Shown piece by piece: positions 1 through 12,062 of a stretch of 64,000 nucleotides of DNA. Each line of letters opens with the position of its first letter. Positions within the stretch are counted from its first letter, which is position 1. A program made the translations under genes and the position numbers. Location: assembly GCA_026120185.1 (NCBI GenBank), contig JANUWF010001109.1, positions 1,480,001 to 1,544,000 of the forward strand, read 5' to 3'. The notes beneath the pieces are model-generated. The model worked only from the letters and a program-made list of their open reading frames with translations. It made no database searches and was not told the DNA's origin. This DNA is from Voacanga thouarsii (Eukaryota; Streptophyta; Magnoliopsida; Gentianales; Apocynaceae).

Positions 1-1289
1 TTTTACTGGCCATGGATATTTGTGATATCGAGTCAAGACATAAATAAATGTTAGAGAACATTGTATTGGACATGACCTACTGTGAGAGTACTTCATGGAA
101 TATGTCATAAGTACTTTCTAGCCGTAATAATATTGAAAGTCCTTCGACCTAAATTCATCTTAGTTTCCTACTTGATAAATTCTATATTTTTACATTGTTT
201 AAAGTTGTCTTTAATCAGATATTGAATTAGACTACTGTTGGATATAGAATAAATCAATGAGAGGAATATGATTGATTATGAAGGAATTTGTCCCTCTCAA
301 TTATGGGTGAGATATCCATGGGCCCCTTGATAAGTTAGACTGTTAAAAATGCTTGGCTGTGCTCAAATATATCAATCTAAGATATTGATATCATTTGTTT
401 GAACAGTCTACTATGAAATCAAGAAATAATTGATTAAGCTTAATAAGGATAACATGTTCCGTGCCTTATGCTTAATCTGGATATCATGTGACAAAAGGAC
501 TAAATATAAAATTATGATTTGGTTCAAAGAGATCACCGATCTTCATTTAACCTGGATAGTTATAATGTTTTGCTAGAAACCGCTTATAACTTGTGGGCCA
601 TTTAAATATGATTTAGGCACACTACCAGGTGTTAAATGAACCTATAGAGTCACACAATAAGCGAACTTGTTAGGTTATTTTTCTGGTGACCAGATTCGAT
701 GAATCTGGAACTATGTCTAAGTTAATCGTACTTAGAAAATTTACCAGATACAATGAATCTGGAAATATATCCACATTCGATGTATCTAGATGATGTCCAG
801 ATTATAAGAATTTGACTCGGTAAATTAATTAGTTAAATTATCGAGATAATGGCAGAATCTTATCATATCAGTTTTAATTTAATTTGAATTTAAATTAGAA
901 TATGATAAGATATTATTATGGTTGGACTCTAAGAGGTTCGGGGGTTTTTAAGAAAACCCTAGCCGTCTTTTCAAGAGTCCAATTTTTCGGTTGAGAACAT
1001 TCATACCATTCTCTACCAGAAGAGAAAAAAAAAACCTCTCAAACCCTAGGCGCTAGCACTCCCCGGGTATCGAGTGAGTTCGCGGTGTGTATCCGATAGA
1101 GGACGTTCGCATACTGCAGCGTCTGGTGATTTTTCGGGTTGAACGTACAATAGCGCAATCAGAATCGAAGGATTTCGATTATAGCAACCAAAGGTAATTC
1201 TAAAACCTTAGATCTTCTTAATCGTTTACTTGGGTCCTCGAGGGGATTCGTGGATGTTTTCCGCGTTTAGAAGTCCACGAATCCTAACA
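1..1289 (+). mobile_element. Solo copia-type LTR, 3' part (tandem copy 1)
   Basis: This is the same sequence as the LTR at 6457-7984 with its first ~240 bases cut off by the window edge. It ends in CCTAACA, the complement of the TGTTRGG start seen in the full copies. A cluster of short hairpins lies at about 690-762. No copia gag or pol follows on either side, so it is a solo LTR rather than one end of a full element. Confidence 0.85.
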
Positions 1290-1579
1290 TAAATAATGGC
1301 TTGAGTTACATAATTCTTCATCCTTGACATGTATATATTTTTATTTTTATTTTCTTTTATTTTATTTTGTTTTCACTTTATTGGGTCGGTTAAACAATGA
1401 AATAAAGGTGATTAATGTATACTTGTTCCTTGATGATCGACATTCGTTTGAACCATATGCTATGTTAATGATGAGTACGCTTACTCATATGTGTAATTTG
1501 GGGTTAACATTTTAATTTAACTTGATTGGGAATGTGCTTAGTTTTTATATGATATTTATACCCAAATACATACGCATCA
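1290..1579 (+). mobile_element. Athila-like LTR remnant, 3' end (tandem copy 1)
   Basis: The stretch resembles the 3' ends of the two LTRs at 19986-21416 and 26138-27570: a T-rich run, 'gggtcggttaaacaatga', a ttgatgatcgacattcg segment, 'atgagtacgcttactcatatgtg', and a terminus ending GCATCA. It is the downstream half of an LTR split by the copia solo LTR; the matching upstream half is visible only in copy 2 (6277-6456). Confidence 0.65.
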
Positions 1580-2040
1580 ACTCACAAGCCTTATTTATTC
1601 AAAACAAAGCAATAAATATGCATGAAACAAAATAAAATAGGTCCAATTGTTCATAACCAAGCCAAGATACCAAAACATGCTTAATATAAATATACATGAA
1701 TGAGCAGAAAAAAAAAGCAAACGAGCCAGGGTAAAAAGGTAAAGCCTAGCCAGGCCAATGGAAGTACTTACTTAGCCTACCGATTCAGAGCTAATAGGTA
1801 TTTGTTCACTCTCCATTCTTTCTGAAACAGTTAAATTGGTGCCTTAAGGCGGTGAAAGTAATACTAATGTAATGTCCACAAATTCGGCTTAGTAAGCCTT
1901 TCCTTGGTTATGAGCTCCCAAATAATTTAAATTAATTCGGAGGTGACTTTGCTAGCCTTTGGGCTAAGTTAAGACTAATTTCTTCCGACCTTGGTCATAT
2001 AGACTTGACCTGCTCCTGGGCAACAGACAGAGAAAAAATT
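1580..2040. other. Unassigned spacer (tandem copy 1)
   Basis: About 460 bases directly after the Athila-like LTR terminus, repeated at 8275-8737. There is no ORF of note and no match to other parts of the window that I can see. It could be element interior or flanking DNA. Confidence 0.5.
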
Positions 2041-2696
2041 CGGATAGCTGATTTAATTATTAATTACTTAACTTTATTTTCTATTTGGGTGGATAATCAA
2101 TTATATGTCTATCTAGCAAATTCTTGAAGCATTTATTCCCTAAGTATTAAGTGTGCAAAACTACTAATTTATCAATGTATTAATCCGTGAGTAGCAATTG
2201 TTATTAATTGATAAACTATTCGAACACTATTTACATTCATTTAATTAGTGCATATTAGATGTTAAATATCAAATACTATATAATGTTACTGAATATTTGG
2301 TGTGGATTAATTATTAAACTTTCTTGTATCTAAATATCTGCTACAAACTCATGTGTTATTTGATTACTACCCTTTTTTTTCACACTACCAATTATTTATT
2401 TTAAATAATTTATTGAAGTATTATTAGCAGCTGTGTTTTATTAATCTAAGGGACCATTTGCTGATTTATTCATTGACTATATTGAATGTTTAATGACCGA
2501 AATATTGAAATAATTATTCATCTATTTAAATATAGTGCTAGGAAATTATTGCTTAGTTACTAAATAGTAGTCCTTTAATTTAATTGTTGTTGATTGAATT
2601 GCCCGTTTAAATATTATATATACTTATTATTTTCCGTAGTACATGACTTCTTATGTATTAATTTACTTACCATCTTATTTACTAAAGTATATATGA

Positions 2697-2758
<62 letters not shown>

Positions 2759-2936
2759 ATAAATCATAAATTATTATTTGCTATTAACTCACTAAGAAAT
2801 ATTATTCAAATTAATTGGTATTAGTTGGTAAGATCCATTTAATTATTATTCGCACTTACTCTTTACCTAGTCATTAGTTTATTTACTATTTTACTTACAA
2901 AAATCATATATTATTAATTACTACCGACTAATTGAT
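2041..2936 (+). repeat. Left arm of large inverted repeat; plus-oriented gypsy LTR fragment (copy 1)
   Basis: From cggatagctgatttaatta to about cgactaattga, this stretch is a diverged reverse complement of 4681-6276, and of 11381-13116 where the right arm is longer. The right arm lies inside the gypsy-2 LTR, so this left arm is best read as a fragment of a related LTR in the opposite orientation. It contains an (AT)n(GT)n microsatellite at about 2695-2755; the right arm has only (AT)n at the matching place. Confidence 0.7.
2695..2755. repeat. (AT)n(GT)n microsatellite (copy 1)
   Basis: An alternating AT run of about 12 units is followed by about 18 GT units. It is repeated with the same length at about 9393-9452. 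An apparent small ORF across it is only the simple repeat read as Tyr-Ile and Cys-Val. Confidence 0.95.
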
Positions 2937-3219
2937 TTTTAGCTAAATAACAATGTTTTTGCCCTATAAAATAAGTGGTGGCATTGTGCATGAAGTGTAC
3001 GACACCGTTAACTCTCTGGACTTTCAATATTTTGAATGCCACAGTGCTGTTAATTATGATAGTAACGACACCGTATGTTTCCCAGTCACTACGCTGTGTG
3101 CTTCCGGAGTCTTTGAAGAAGGTATACCTCTCGATGAGACATCAATCATTTGTTTAGAATAAAAATTAAGCCCATTGTAGAAATTTAACATTTGGAATCC
3201 AAGATCAAGACAATGATGG
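2937..3219 (+). other. Unassigned segment with a 69-codon open frame (copy 1)
   Basis: This 280-base stretch lies between the inverted-repeat arm and the gypsy-2 LTR end and is less AT-rich than its surroundings. It holds an open frame at 2953-3162, starting MFLPYKISGG and ending SIICLE. Copy 2 (9650-9859) has the same frame with one Pro to Leu change. I do not recognise the protein. It could be a fragment of an exon caught between elements, or chance. Confidence 0.35.
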
Positions 3220-4855
3220 TGTAATACCCCGCTAATACGAGACCCAATAGGGGTCAGGGATATCACCCCATCCTTAGGACCAGGGGTCTTTACAATTACA
3301 TGAAACCAAAAAAAAAAAAAATTGTAGTAAACTCAACTCAAAATACATCACATCAAAACTTATTACAAGGTCTTCGGAATAACCTTAAAGCGTACAAACC
3401 ACAATCAATGACTTAAATAAAATAACGTATAGAGGACAAACAACCTCCCAGACCCAAATAAATAAATGAATGAGGCAAACTTAATTAGCACCTGCCTCTA
3501 ATAGTTCCCTACCTCAGGTCTAGCACTTCTTGAAATATTATAGAGAAATTTGTGTGAGAAAAGAATTTTCAGTAAGTCTTGTGTGTGCTCTTGACTAAAT
3601 CGAAATAGATTTTGTGAATGCACTTTGAAACTAATAATCAAATGTTGATTGCAAGTCAAACATTTTTCATGTAGTGAGTAGTGTACCATATTGAAGTCAT
3701 GTCACAGTAATAAGTATCATATAAAACCACTCAAAATAATCCGGCTATGAAACCTTACATCATAACCTTGCAATGAAACACTATATTATGACAAACACTG
3801 TGAAACGTTACGTCACAGCGTAGTGGGTGTTCGACCCACTGGATAAGATACTCCTCCATCTCGTACCCAACTTACCAGATGTCCACACAGAATATCAGCC
3901 CACTTGGACTGAAGTGTTAGCTCGGACCGTCCTGACCTAATTAGACTGTCACCTTTTTTAGATAGAGCTCATATTTTAGAGATGGCCTCCTACTGAGATA
4001 CTTGCCTTACCATTCAAAAGTTAGTCCCAGAGGCCTACCCTTATTTAACACTCAATGTTTCATTACATCATTCAAGATCCAAACTCAATGAAACATTTCC
4101 AATACATTTTGGTCACGCAAGCATGGTTTCCAATTGCTTTGCGGTAAAATTGTTTTACAAATAAAAGGTGATTTTTCAAAAAAAAAAAAAAAAACCTTTG
4201 TTTGTACAAAAGCTTTTAATGAGAAATAGTTAAGCTTGCATTCCAAACAATCACATCATTGAGACAATATTCATTTTTCAAATGACTTGCAATTCAGAAT
4301 TTTAGTATCAAATATTTGATGCAAGGGCTTACCTGTCAGGATCAGTTGGTAAAGTGAATTACTGGATTGCAGGAGTCTAAAGTACAACTTGGCCTAACAA
4401 GAAATTAAAAGCCTAATCACAACCTATATCTACGCATAAGATTTGAAATATAATAAGTTTCAACATCCATTTCTCGCAACTCTTAAGCATCCACTTCAAC
4501 CATCTAGTATCATACTCATAATGCATCACTTACCCATATATGATATAGATCTCACTAATAACCACATGGTTAAACAAATAAATGAATATTTTTTGATGAA
4601 TAATAAATAATTAATTTTAAATGGTAAATACATAGATACATGAGTAAATGTATACATATTAAGAAGTCACAACAATAATTGATTAAATAAATTAGTCGAT
4701 AGTAATTAATAATTTATGATTTCTATCAGTAAAATAGTAAATAAACTAATGACTGGATAAATAGTATGTGCGAATAATAATTAAAGGGGTCTTATCAACT
4801 CATATCAGTTAATTTCAATAATATCGCTGAGTGAGTTAATAGCAAATAATAATTT

Positions 4856-4893
<38 letters not shown>

Positions 4894-5364
4894 CATATAT
4901 ACTTTAGTAAATAAGGTGGTAAATAAATTAATACATAAGAAGTCATGTACTATGGAAAATAATCAGTATATTTAATATTTAAACAAGTCCTTCAATCAAC
5001 ATCAACTAAATTAAATGACTAATATTTAGTAAATGTGCAATAATTTCATAGCACTATGTTTAAATAGATGAATAATTATTTCAATAATTAGGTCATTAAA
5101 TATTTAATATAGTAAATGAATTAAATGATTAAATGAGTAAGTCAACAAATGGTCCCTTAGGTTAATAAAACAAGGCTGCTAATGATACTTGAATACTTGA
5201 GTCAAAAAAAATTATTGATATTGTTAAAAACAAGTATAGCAATTAAATAACACATGAGTTTGTAGCAAATATTTAGATACAAGAAAGTTTAATAATTAAT
5301 CCACATCAAATAGCCAGTAACATTATATAGTGTTTGGTATTTAACATCTAATATGCACTGATTA

Positions 5365-6233
5365 AGTGAATGTAAATAGAGATTTAATTTGGTTGGCTAT
5401 AGAGATTTTGCTAGAGCTTTCATTACTTCTTTTGTATAGGAGATTTGGAGATTCCGAAATGAAATTCTCTATGATGGGGGATCCTTCACAGCTGCCCGTT
5501 TTCGAAAGAAAGTCTTCTCCACTTTGGCTGATATTTCAAGGGTATAGCCTTTATCTCGGCCTTTCTCTTTGCCCCTAGAGTCTGTCTGCTTCAATTTAGT
5601 GGAAGAGCTCTACAACTCATAATCTCATTCTAGTTAGTTGGCTTAAACCAATGTCGACCAATGTTGTTGTTCTTAATGTTGATGGGGCTTCCAAAGGAAA
5701 CCCAGGAATGTCAAGTATTGGGGGTATTATTCGAGATTCAGCCGGCTATTTCTTATTTACTTTTGCGAGAAATATTGGTATTGGAACCAATCAGAAAGCA
5801 GAGACTATAGCACTGCTTCAGGGGCTTCGTTAGTGCTCGAGCCACGGATATCACACAATTTTGGTACAATCAGACTCTCAAGTTTTGGTTAATCAGGTTA
5901 ATGGCTCATTTCCAGAGCCTTGACAATTTTATGAGTCCTTCAGGTATATCTGATTGCTCCTACATAGCTTTGACAGCTGCAATGTAAGGCATGTTTACCG
6001 AGAAGGAAACCAAGTAGCTAATGCTTTAGCAAATGTGGTGTGTTCTATTGCTTCATCTTCTGTATATTCATCTTTTATAGAGCTTCCCTCGGAAGCTAGG
6101 GGTTTTTGTAATCTTGATAGAATGCAACTCCCTACTATTCATGTACAGGCTAAAGCCTGAACAATCTTTTTCAATTCAATAAAATTAAGGCTTAATGCCT
6201 TTTATAAAAAAAAAAAAAAGTGAATGTAAATAG
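5365..6233 (+). mobile_element. 5'-truncated LINE with poly(A) tail and 15-bp TSD (copy 1)
   Basis: The body at 5380-6218 ends in a run of 13 A. It is bracketed by identical copies of AGTGAATGTAAATAG at 5365-5379 and 6219-6233, the classic mark of target-primed reverse transcription. Only the last ~0.84 kb of a non-LTR element is present: a linker after the reverse transcriptase and an RNase H domain. It interrupts the gypsy-2 LTR, and rejoining the flanks restores LTR homology. Confidence 0.95.
5651..6160 (+). pseudogene. LINE RNase H domain, broken (copy 1)
   Basis: This is the C-terminal RNase H fold typical of plant LINEs, which would degrade RNA in RNA/DNA hybrids during retrotransposition. 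Visible motifs, in order: NVDGASKGNPG (first catalytic Asp) with GGIIRD, NQKAETIALLQGL (catalytic Glu), LVQSDSQVLVNQV (second Asp), and HVYREGNQVANALAN near the end. In that last motif the usual final Asp of xxNxxAD is Asn. Stops fall after the Glu motif and again before the last motif, so no full domain can be made. Upstream, in another frame, residues like IWRFRNEILYDGG near 5440-5480 resemble the linker that precedes RNase H in these elements. The start at 5651 is only an internal Met. Confidence 0.85.
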
Positions 6234-6276
6234 TGTTCAAATGATTTATCTATCAATAACAATTTCTACTCAAGGA

Positions 6277-8274
6277 TTGTGTTTAATACATCTTTTGGGT
6301 AAATTAGTTGAGACAGAATATGTGATGCTAATTTGTTTTGAAGATAGTGATTTCATGGATTGAAAAAGAAGTGCGTCTATCTTAATCATTCATGATGCCA
6401 AGGGACTGATTAGTTATGATAATGATTGGGTATTTTAAGATCGTGTTTGTCTAAACTGTTGGGGATATGCCCTAGAGTCAATTTGTACTTATACTATTGT
6501 CATTATGTTTTATATAATAATATGAGGCTTTCCTTTCTATGAATAGTGAGTTTTGTTTTGTGGTCATCAAGTACGTGACTTGATAGTAAAACCCTACAAT
6601 GAATACAATGACTATTCTAAAACTGTCCCTGATCGATTATTATTATTGGAATAATAATAAATTAAGATTAGTATGTTTGTGACTTGATGGCTATATTTTA
6701 CTGGCCATGGATATTTGTGATATCGAGTCAAGACATAAATAAATGTTAGAGAACATTGTATTGGACATGACCTACTGTGAGAGTACTTCATGGAATATGT
6801 CATAAGTACTTTCTAGCCGTAATAATATTGAAAGTCCTTCGACCTAAATTCATCTTAGTTTCCTACTTGATAAATTCTATATTTTTACATTGTTTAAAGT
6901 TGTCTTTAATCAGATATTGAATTAGACTACTGTTGGATATAGAATAAATCAATGAGAGGAATATGATTGATTATGAAGGAATTTGTCCCTCTCAATTATG
7001 GGTGAGATATCCATGGGCCCCTTGATAAGTTAGACTGTTAAAAATGCTTGGCTGTGCTCAAATATATCAATCTAAGATATTGATATCATTTGTTTGAACA
7101 GTCTACTATGAAATCAAGAAATAATTGATTAAGCTTAATAAGGATAACATGTTCCGTGCCTTATGCTTAATCTGGATATCATGTGACAAAAGGACTAAAT
7201 ATAAAATTATGATTTGGTTCAAAGAGATCACCGATCTTCATTTAACCTGGATAGTTATAATGTTTTGCTAGAAACCGCTTATAACTTGTGGGCCATTTAA
7301 ATATGATTTAGGCACACTACCAGTGTTAAATGAACCTATAGGGTCACACAATAAGCGAACTTGTTAGGTTATTTTTCTGGTGACCAGATTCGATGAATCT
7401 GGAACTATGTCTAAGTTAATCGTACTTAGAAAATTTACCAGATACAATGAATCTGGAAATATATCCACATTCGATGTATCTAGATGATGTCCAGATTATA
7501 AGAATTTGACTCGGTAAATTAATTAGTTAAATTACCGAGATAATGGCAGAATCTTATCATATCAGTTTTAATTTAATTTGAATTTAAATTAGAATATGAT
7601 AAGATATTATTATGGTTGGACTCTAAGAGGTTCGGGGGTTTTTAAGAAAACCCTAGCCGTCTTTTCAAGAGTCCAATTTTTCGGTTGAGAACATTCATAC
7701 CATTCTCTACCAGAAGAGAAAAAAAAAACCTCTCAAACCCTAGGCGCTAGCACTCCCCGGGTATCGAGTGAGTTCGCGGTGTGTATCCGATAGAGGACGT
7801 TCGCATACTGCAGCGTCTGGTGATTTTTCGGGTTGAACGTACAATAGCGCAATCAGAATCGAAGGATTTCGATTATAGCAACCAAAGGTAATTCTAAAAC
7901 CTTAGATCTTCTTAATCGTTTACTTGGGTCCTCGAGGGGGATTCGTGGATGTTTTCCGCGTTTAGAAGTCCACGAATCCTAACATAAATAATGGCTTGAG
8001 TTACATAATTCTTCATCCTTGACATGTATATATTTTTATTTTTATTTTCTTTTATTTTATTTTGTTTTCACTTTATTGGGTCGGTTAAACAATGAAATAA
8101 AGGTGATTAATGTATACTTGTTCCTTGATGATCGACATTCGTTTGAACCATATGCTATGTTAATGATGAGTACGCTTACTCATATGTGTAATTTGGGGTT
8201 AACATTTTAATTTAACTTGATTGGGAATGTGCTTAGTTTTTATATGATATTTATACCCAAATACATACGCATCA
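6277..8274 (+). mobile_element. Athila-like LTR remnant split by copia LTR (copy 2)
   Basis: 6277-6456 resembles 20955-21150 of the intact Athila-like LTR (ttaatacatcttttgggtaa, tcatggattg and catgatgccaaggg blocks). 7985-8274 resembles the LTR 3' end and stops at GCATCA. Between them lies the solo copia LTR. The first base here is also the start of the second tandem unit, so the upstream part of this LTR was not carried into the duplication. Confidence 0.65.
6457..7984 (+). mobile_element. Solo copia-type LTR, complete (copy 2)
   Basis: A 1,528-bp LTR with TGTTGGGG at the start and CCTAACA at the end. Flanking pentamers are TAAAC (6452-6456) and TAAAT (7985-7989), a one-mismatch TSD. There is no internal domain, so a full element was presumably reduced by LTR-LTR recombination. 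The same family occurs on the minus strand at 15716-17174. A cluster of perfect and near-perfect hairpins lies at about 7384-7460. Confidence 0.88.
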
Positions 8275-8737
8275 ACTCACAAGCCTTATTTATTCAAAAC
8301 AAAGCAATAAATATGCATGAAACAAAATAAAATAGGTCCAATTGTTCATAACCAAGCCAAGATACCAAAACATGCTTAATATAAATATACATGAATGAGC
8401 AGAAAAAAAAAGCAAACGAGCCAGGGTAAAAAGGTAAAGCCTAGCCAGGCCAATGGAAGTACTTACTTAGCCTACCGATTCAGAGCTAATAGGTATTTGT
8501 TCACTCTCCATTCTTTCTGAAACAGTTAAATTGGTGCCTTAAGGCGGTGAAAGTAATACTAATGTAATGTCCACAAATTCGGCTTAGTAAGCCTTTCCTT
8601 GGTTATGAGCTCCCAAATAATTTAAATTAATTCGGAGGTGACTTTGCTAGCCTTTGGGCTAAGTTAAGACTAATTTCTTCCGACCTTGGTCATATAGACT
8701 TGACTCGCTCCCGGGCAACAGATGCAGAGAAAAAATT
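8275..8737. other. Unassigned spacer (copy 2)
   Basis: Second copy of 1580-2040. It differs at 8703-8726, where copy 2 keeps CG dinucleotides (actcgctcccggg) that copy 1 lacks. No feature identified. Confidence 0.5.
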
Positions 8738-9393
8738 CGGATAGCTGATTTAATTATTAATTACTTAACTTTATTTTCTATTTGGGTGGATAATCAATTA
8801 TATGTCTATCTAGCAAATTCTTGAAGCATTTATTCCCTAAGTATTAAGTGTGCAAAACTACTAATTTATCAATGTATTAATCCGTGAGTAGCAATTGTTA
8901 TTAATTGATAAACTATTCGAACACTATTTACATTCATTTAATTAGTGCATATTAGATGTTAAATATCAAATACTATATAATGTTACTGAATATTTGGTGT
9001 GGATTAATTATTAAACTTTCTTGTATCTAAATATCTGCTACAAACTCATGTGTTATTTGATTACTACCCTTTTTTTTCACACTACCAATTATTTATTTTA
9101 AATAATTTATTGAAGTATTATTAGCAGCTGTGTTTTATTAATCTAAGGGACCATTTGCTGATTTATTCATTGACTATATTGAATGTTTAATGACCGAAAT
9201 ATTGAAATAATTATTCATCTATTTAAATATAGTGCTAGGAAATTATTGCTTAGTTACTAAATAGTAGTCCTTTAATTTAATTGTTGTTGATTGAATTGCC
9301 CGTTTAAATATTATATATACTTATTATTTTCCGTAGTACATGACTTCTTATGTATTAATTTACTTACCATCTTATTTACTAAAGTATATATGA

Positions 9394-9455
<62 letters not shown>

Positions 9456-9633
9456 ATAAATCATAAATTATTATTTGCTATTAACTCACTAAGAAATATT
9501 ATTCAAATTAATTGGTATTAGTTGGTAAGATCCATTTAATTATTATTCGCACTTACTCTTTACCTAGTCATTAGTTTATTTACTATTTTACTTACAAAAA
9601 TCATATATTATTAATTACTACCGACTAATTGAT
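8738..9633 (+). repeat. Left arm of large inverted repeat (copy 2)
   Basis: Second copy of 2041-2936. Here its partner, the reverse-complement arm at 11381-13116, is complete because the gypsy-2 LTR continues past the duplication end; in copy 1 the partner is cut at 6276. It includes the (AT)n(GT)n microsatellite at 9393-9452. Confidence 0.7.
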
Positions 9634-9916
9634 TTTTAGCTAAATAACAATGTTTTTGCCCTATAAAATAAGTGGTGGCATTGTGCATGAAGTGTACGAC
9701 ACCGTTAACTCTCTGGACTTTCAATATTTTGAATGCCACAGTGCTGTTAATTATGATAGTAACGACACCGTATGTTTCCTAGTCACTACGCTGTGTGCTT
9801 CCGGAGTCTTTGAAGAAGGTATACCTCTCGATGAGACATCAATCATTTGTTTAGAATAAAAATTAAGCCCATTGTAGAAATTTAACATTTGGAATCCAAG
9901 ATCAAGACAATGATGG
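9634..9916 (+). other. Unassigned segment with a 69-codon open frame (copy 2)
   Basis: Second copy of 2937-3219, with the open frame at 9650-9859 differing by Pro to Leu from a C to T change near 9780. No family recognised. Confidence 0.35.
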
Positions 9917-11555
9917 TGTAATACCCCGCTAATACGAGACCCAATAGGGGTCAGGGATATCACCCCATCCTTAGGACCAGGGGTCTTTACAATTACATGA
10001 AACCAAAAAAAAAAAAAATTGTAGTAAACTCAACTCAAAATACATCACATCAAAACTTATTACAAGGTCTTCGGAATAACCTTAAAGCGTACAAACCACA
10101 ATCAATGACTTAAATAAAATAACGTATAGAGGACAAACAACCTCCCAGGACCCAAATAAATAAATGAATGAGGCAAACTTAATTAGCACCTGCCTCTAAT
10201 AGTTCCCTACCTCAGGTCTAGCACTTCTTGAAATATGATAGAGAAATTTGTGTGAGAAAAGAATTTTCAGTAAGTCTTGTGTGTGCTCTTGACTAAATCG
10301 AAATAGATTTTGTGAATGCACTTTGAAACTAATAATCAAATGTTGATTGCAAGTCAAACATTTTTCATGTAGTGAGTAGTGTACCATATTGAAGTCATGT
10401 CACAGTAATAAGTATCATATAAAACCACTCAAAATAATCCGGCTATGAAACCTTACATCATAACCTTGCAATGAAACACTATATTATGACAAACACTCGT
10501 GAAACGTTACGTCACGGCGTAGTGGGTGTTCGACCCATCTGGATAAGATACTCCTCCATCTCGTACCCAACTTACCGAGATGTCCACACGAATATCAGCC
10601 CACTTGGATCGAAGTGTTAGCTCGGACCGTCCCGACCTAATTAGACTGTCACCTTTTTTAGATAGAGCTCATATTTTAGAGATGGCCTCCTACTGAGATA
10701 CTTGCCTTACCATTCAAAAGTTAGTCCCAGAGGCCTACCCTTATTTAACACTCAATGTTTCATTACATCATTCAAGATCCAAACTCAATGAAACATTTCC
10801 AATACATTTTGGTCACGCAAGCATGGTTTCCAATTGCTTTGCGGTAAAATTGTTTTACAAATAAAAGGTGATTTTTCAAAAAAAAAAAAAAAAACCTTTG
10901 TTTGTACAAAAGCTTTTAATGAGAAATAGTTAAGCTTGCATTCCAAACAATCACATCATTGAGACAATATTCATTTTTCAAATGACTTGCAATTCAGAAT
11001 TTTAGTATCAAATATTTGATGCAAGGGCTTACTCGTCAGGATCGGTTGGTAAAGTGAATTACTGGATTGCAGGAGTCTAAAGTACAACTTGGCCTAACAA
11101 GAAATTAAAAGCCTAATCACAACCTATATCTACGCATAAGATTTGAAATATAATAAGTTTCAACATCCATTTCTCGCAACTCTTAAGCATCCACTTCAAC
11201 CATCTAGTATCATACTCATAATGCATCACTTACCCATATATGATATAGATCTCACTAATAACCACATGGTTAAACAAATAAATGAATATTTTTTGATGAA
11301 TAATAAATAATTAATTTTAAATGGTAAATACATAGATACATGAGTAAATGTATACATATTAAGAAGTCACAACAATAATTGATTAAATAAATTAGTCGAT
11401 AGTAATTAATAATTTATGATTTCTATCAGTAAAATAGTAAATAAACTAATGACTGGATAAATAGTATGTGCGAATAATAATTAAAGGGGTCTTATCAACT
11501 CATATCAGTTAATTTCAATAATATCGCTGAGTGAGTTAATAGCAAATAATAATTT

Positions 11556-11591
<36 letters not shown>

Positions 11592-12062
11592 CATATATAC
11601 TTTAGTAAATAAGGTGGTAAATAAATTAATACATAAGAAGTCATGTACTATGGAAAATAATCAGTATATTTAATATTTAAACAAGTCCTTCAATCAACAT
11701 CAACTAAATTAAATGACTAATATTTAGTAAATGTGCAATAATTTCATAGCACTATGTTTAAATAGATGAATAATTATTTCAATAATTAGGTCATTAAATA
11801 TTTAATATAGTAAATGAATTAAATGATTAAATGAGTAAGTCAACAAATGGTCCCTTAGGTTAATAAAACAAGGCTGCTAATGATACTTGAATACTTGAGT
11901 CAAAAAAAATTATTGATATTGTTAAAAACAAGTATAGCAATTAAATAACACATGAGTTTGTAGCAAATATTTAGATACAAGAAAGTTTAATAATTAATCC
12001 ACATCAAATAGCCAGTAACATTATATAGTGTTTGGTATTTAACATCTAATATGCACTGATTA

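Larger units (their letters stand above)
3220..6276 (-). mobile_element. Truncated gypsy-2 LTR (tandem copy 1)
   Basis: The left terminus TGTAATACCCC at 3220 equals the left end of the full LTR at 9917 and corresponds to the 5' LTR end at 19235. Sequence runs collinear with the full LTR until 6276, where it is cut by the duplication junction. It is interrupted by a LINE (5380-6218). An (AT)n run lies at about 4858-4891. The LTR is oriented so that its 3' end is at 3220. Confidence 0.88.

Noticed and set aside
1324..1515. 63-codon frame MTCIYFYFYF... duplicated at 8019-8210
   Set aside because: T-rich LTR end of the Athila-like remnant; the duplication explains its conservation.
2594..2824. 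Open frame of 76 codons with YIYIYMCVCVCV run (also 9291-9521)
   Set aside because: It is the (AT)n(GT)n microsatellite read as protein.
1..7984. The two copia LTRs (1-1289 and 6457-7984) as the two ends of one full element
   Set aside because: The sequence between them has no copia genes, PBS or purine tract, and the same interior follows the second LTR; tandem duplication of a solo LTR explains both.
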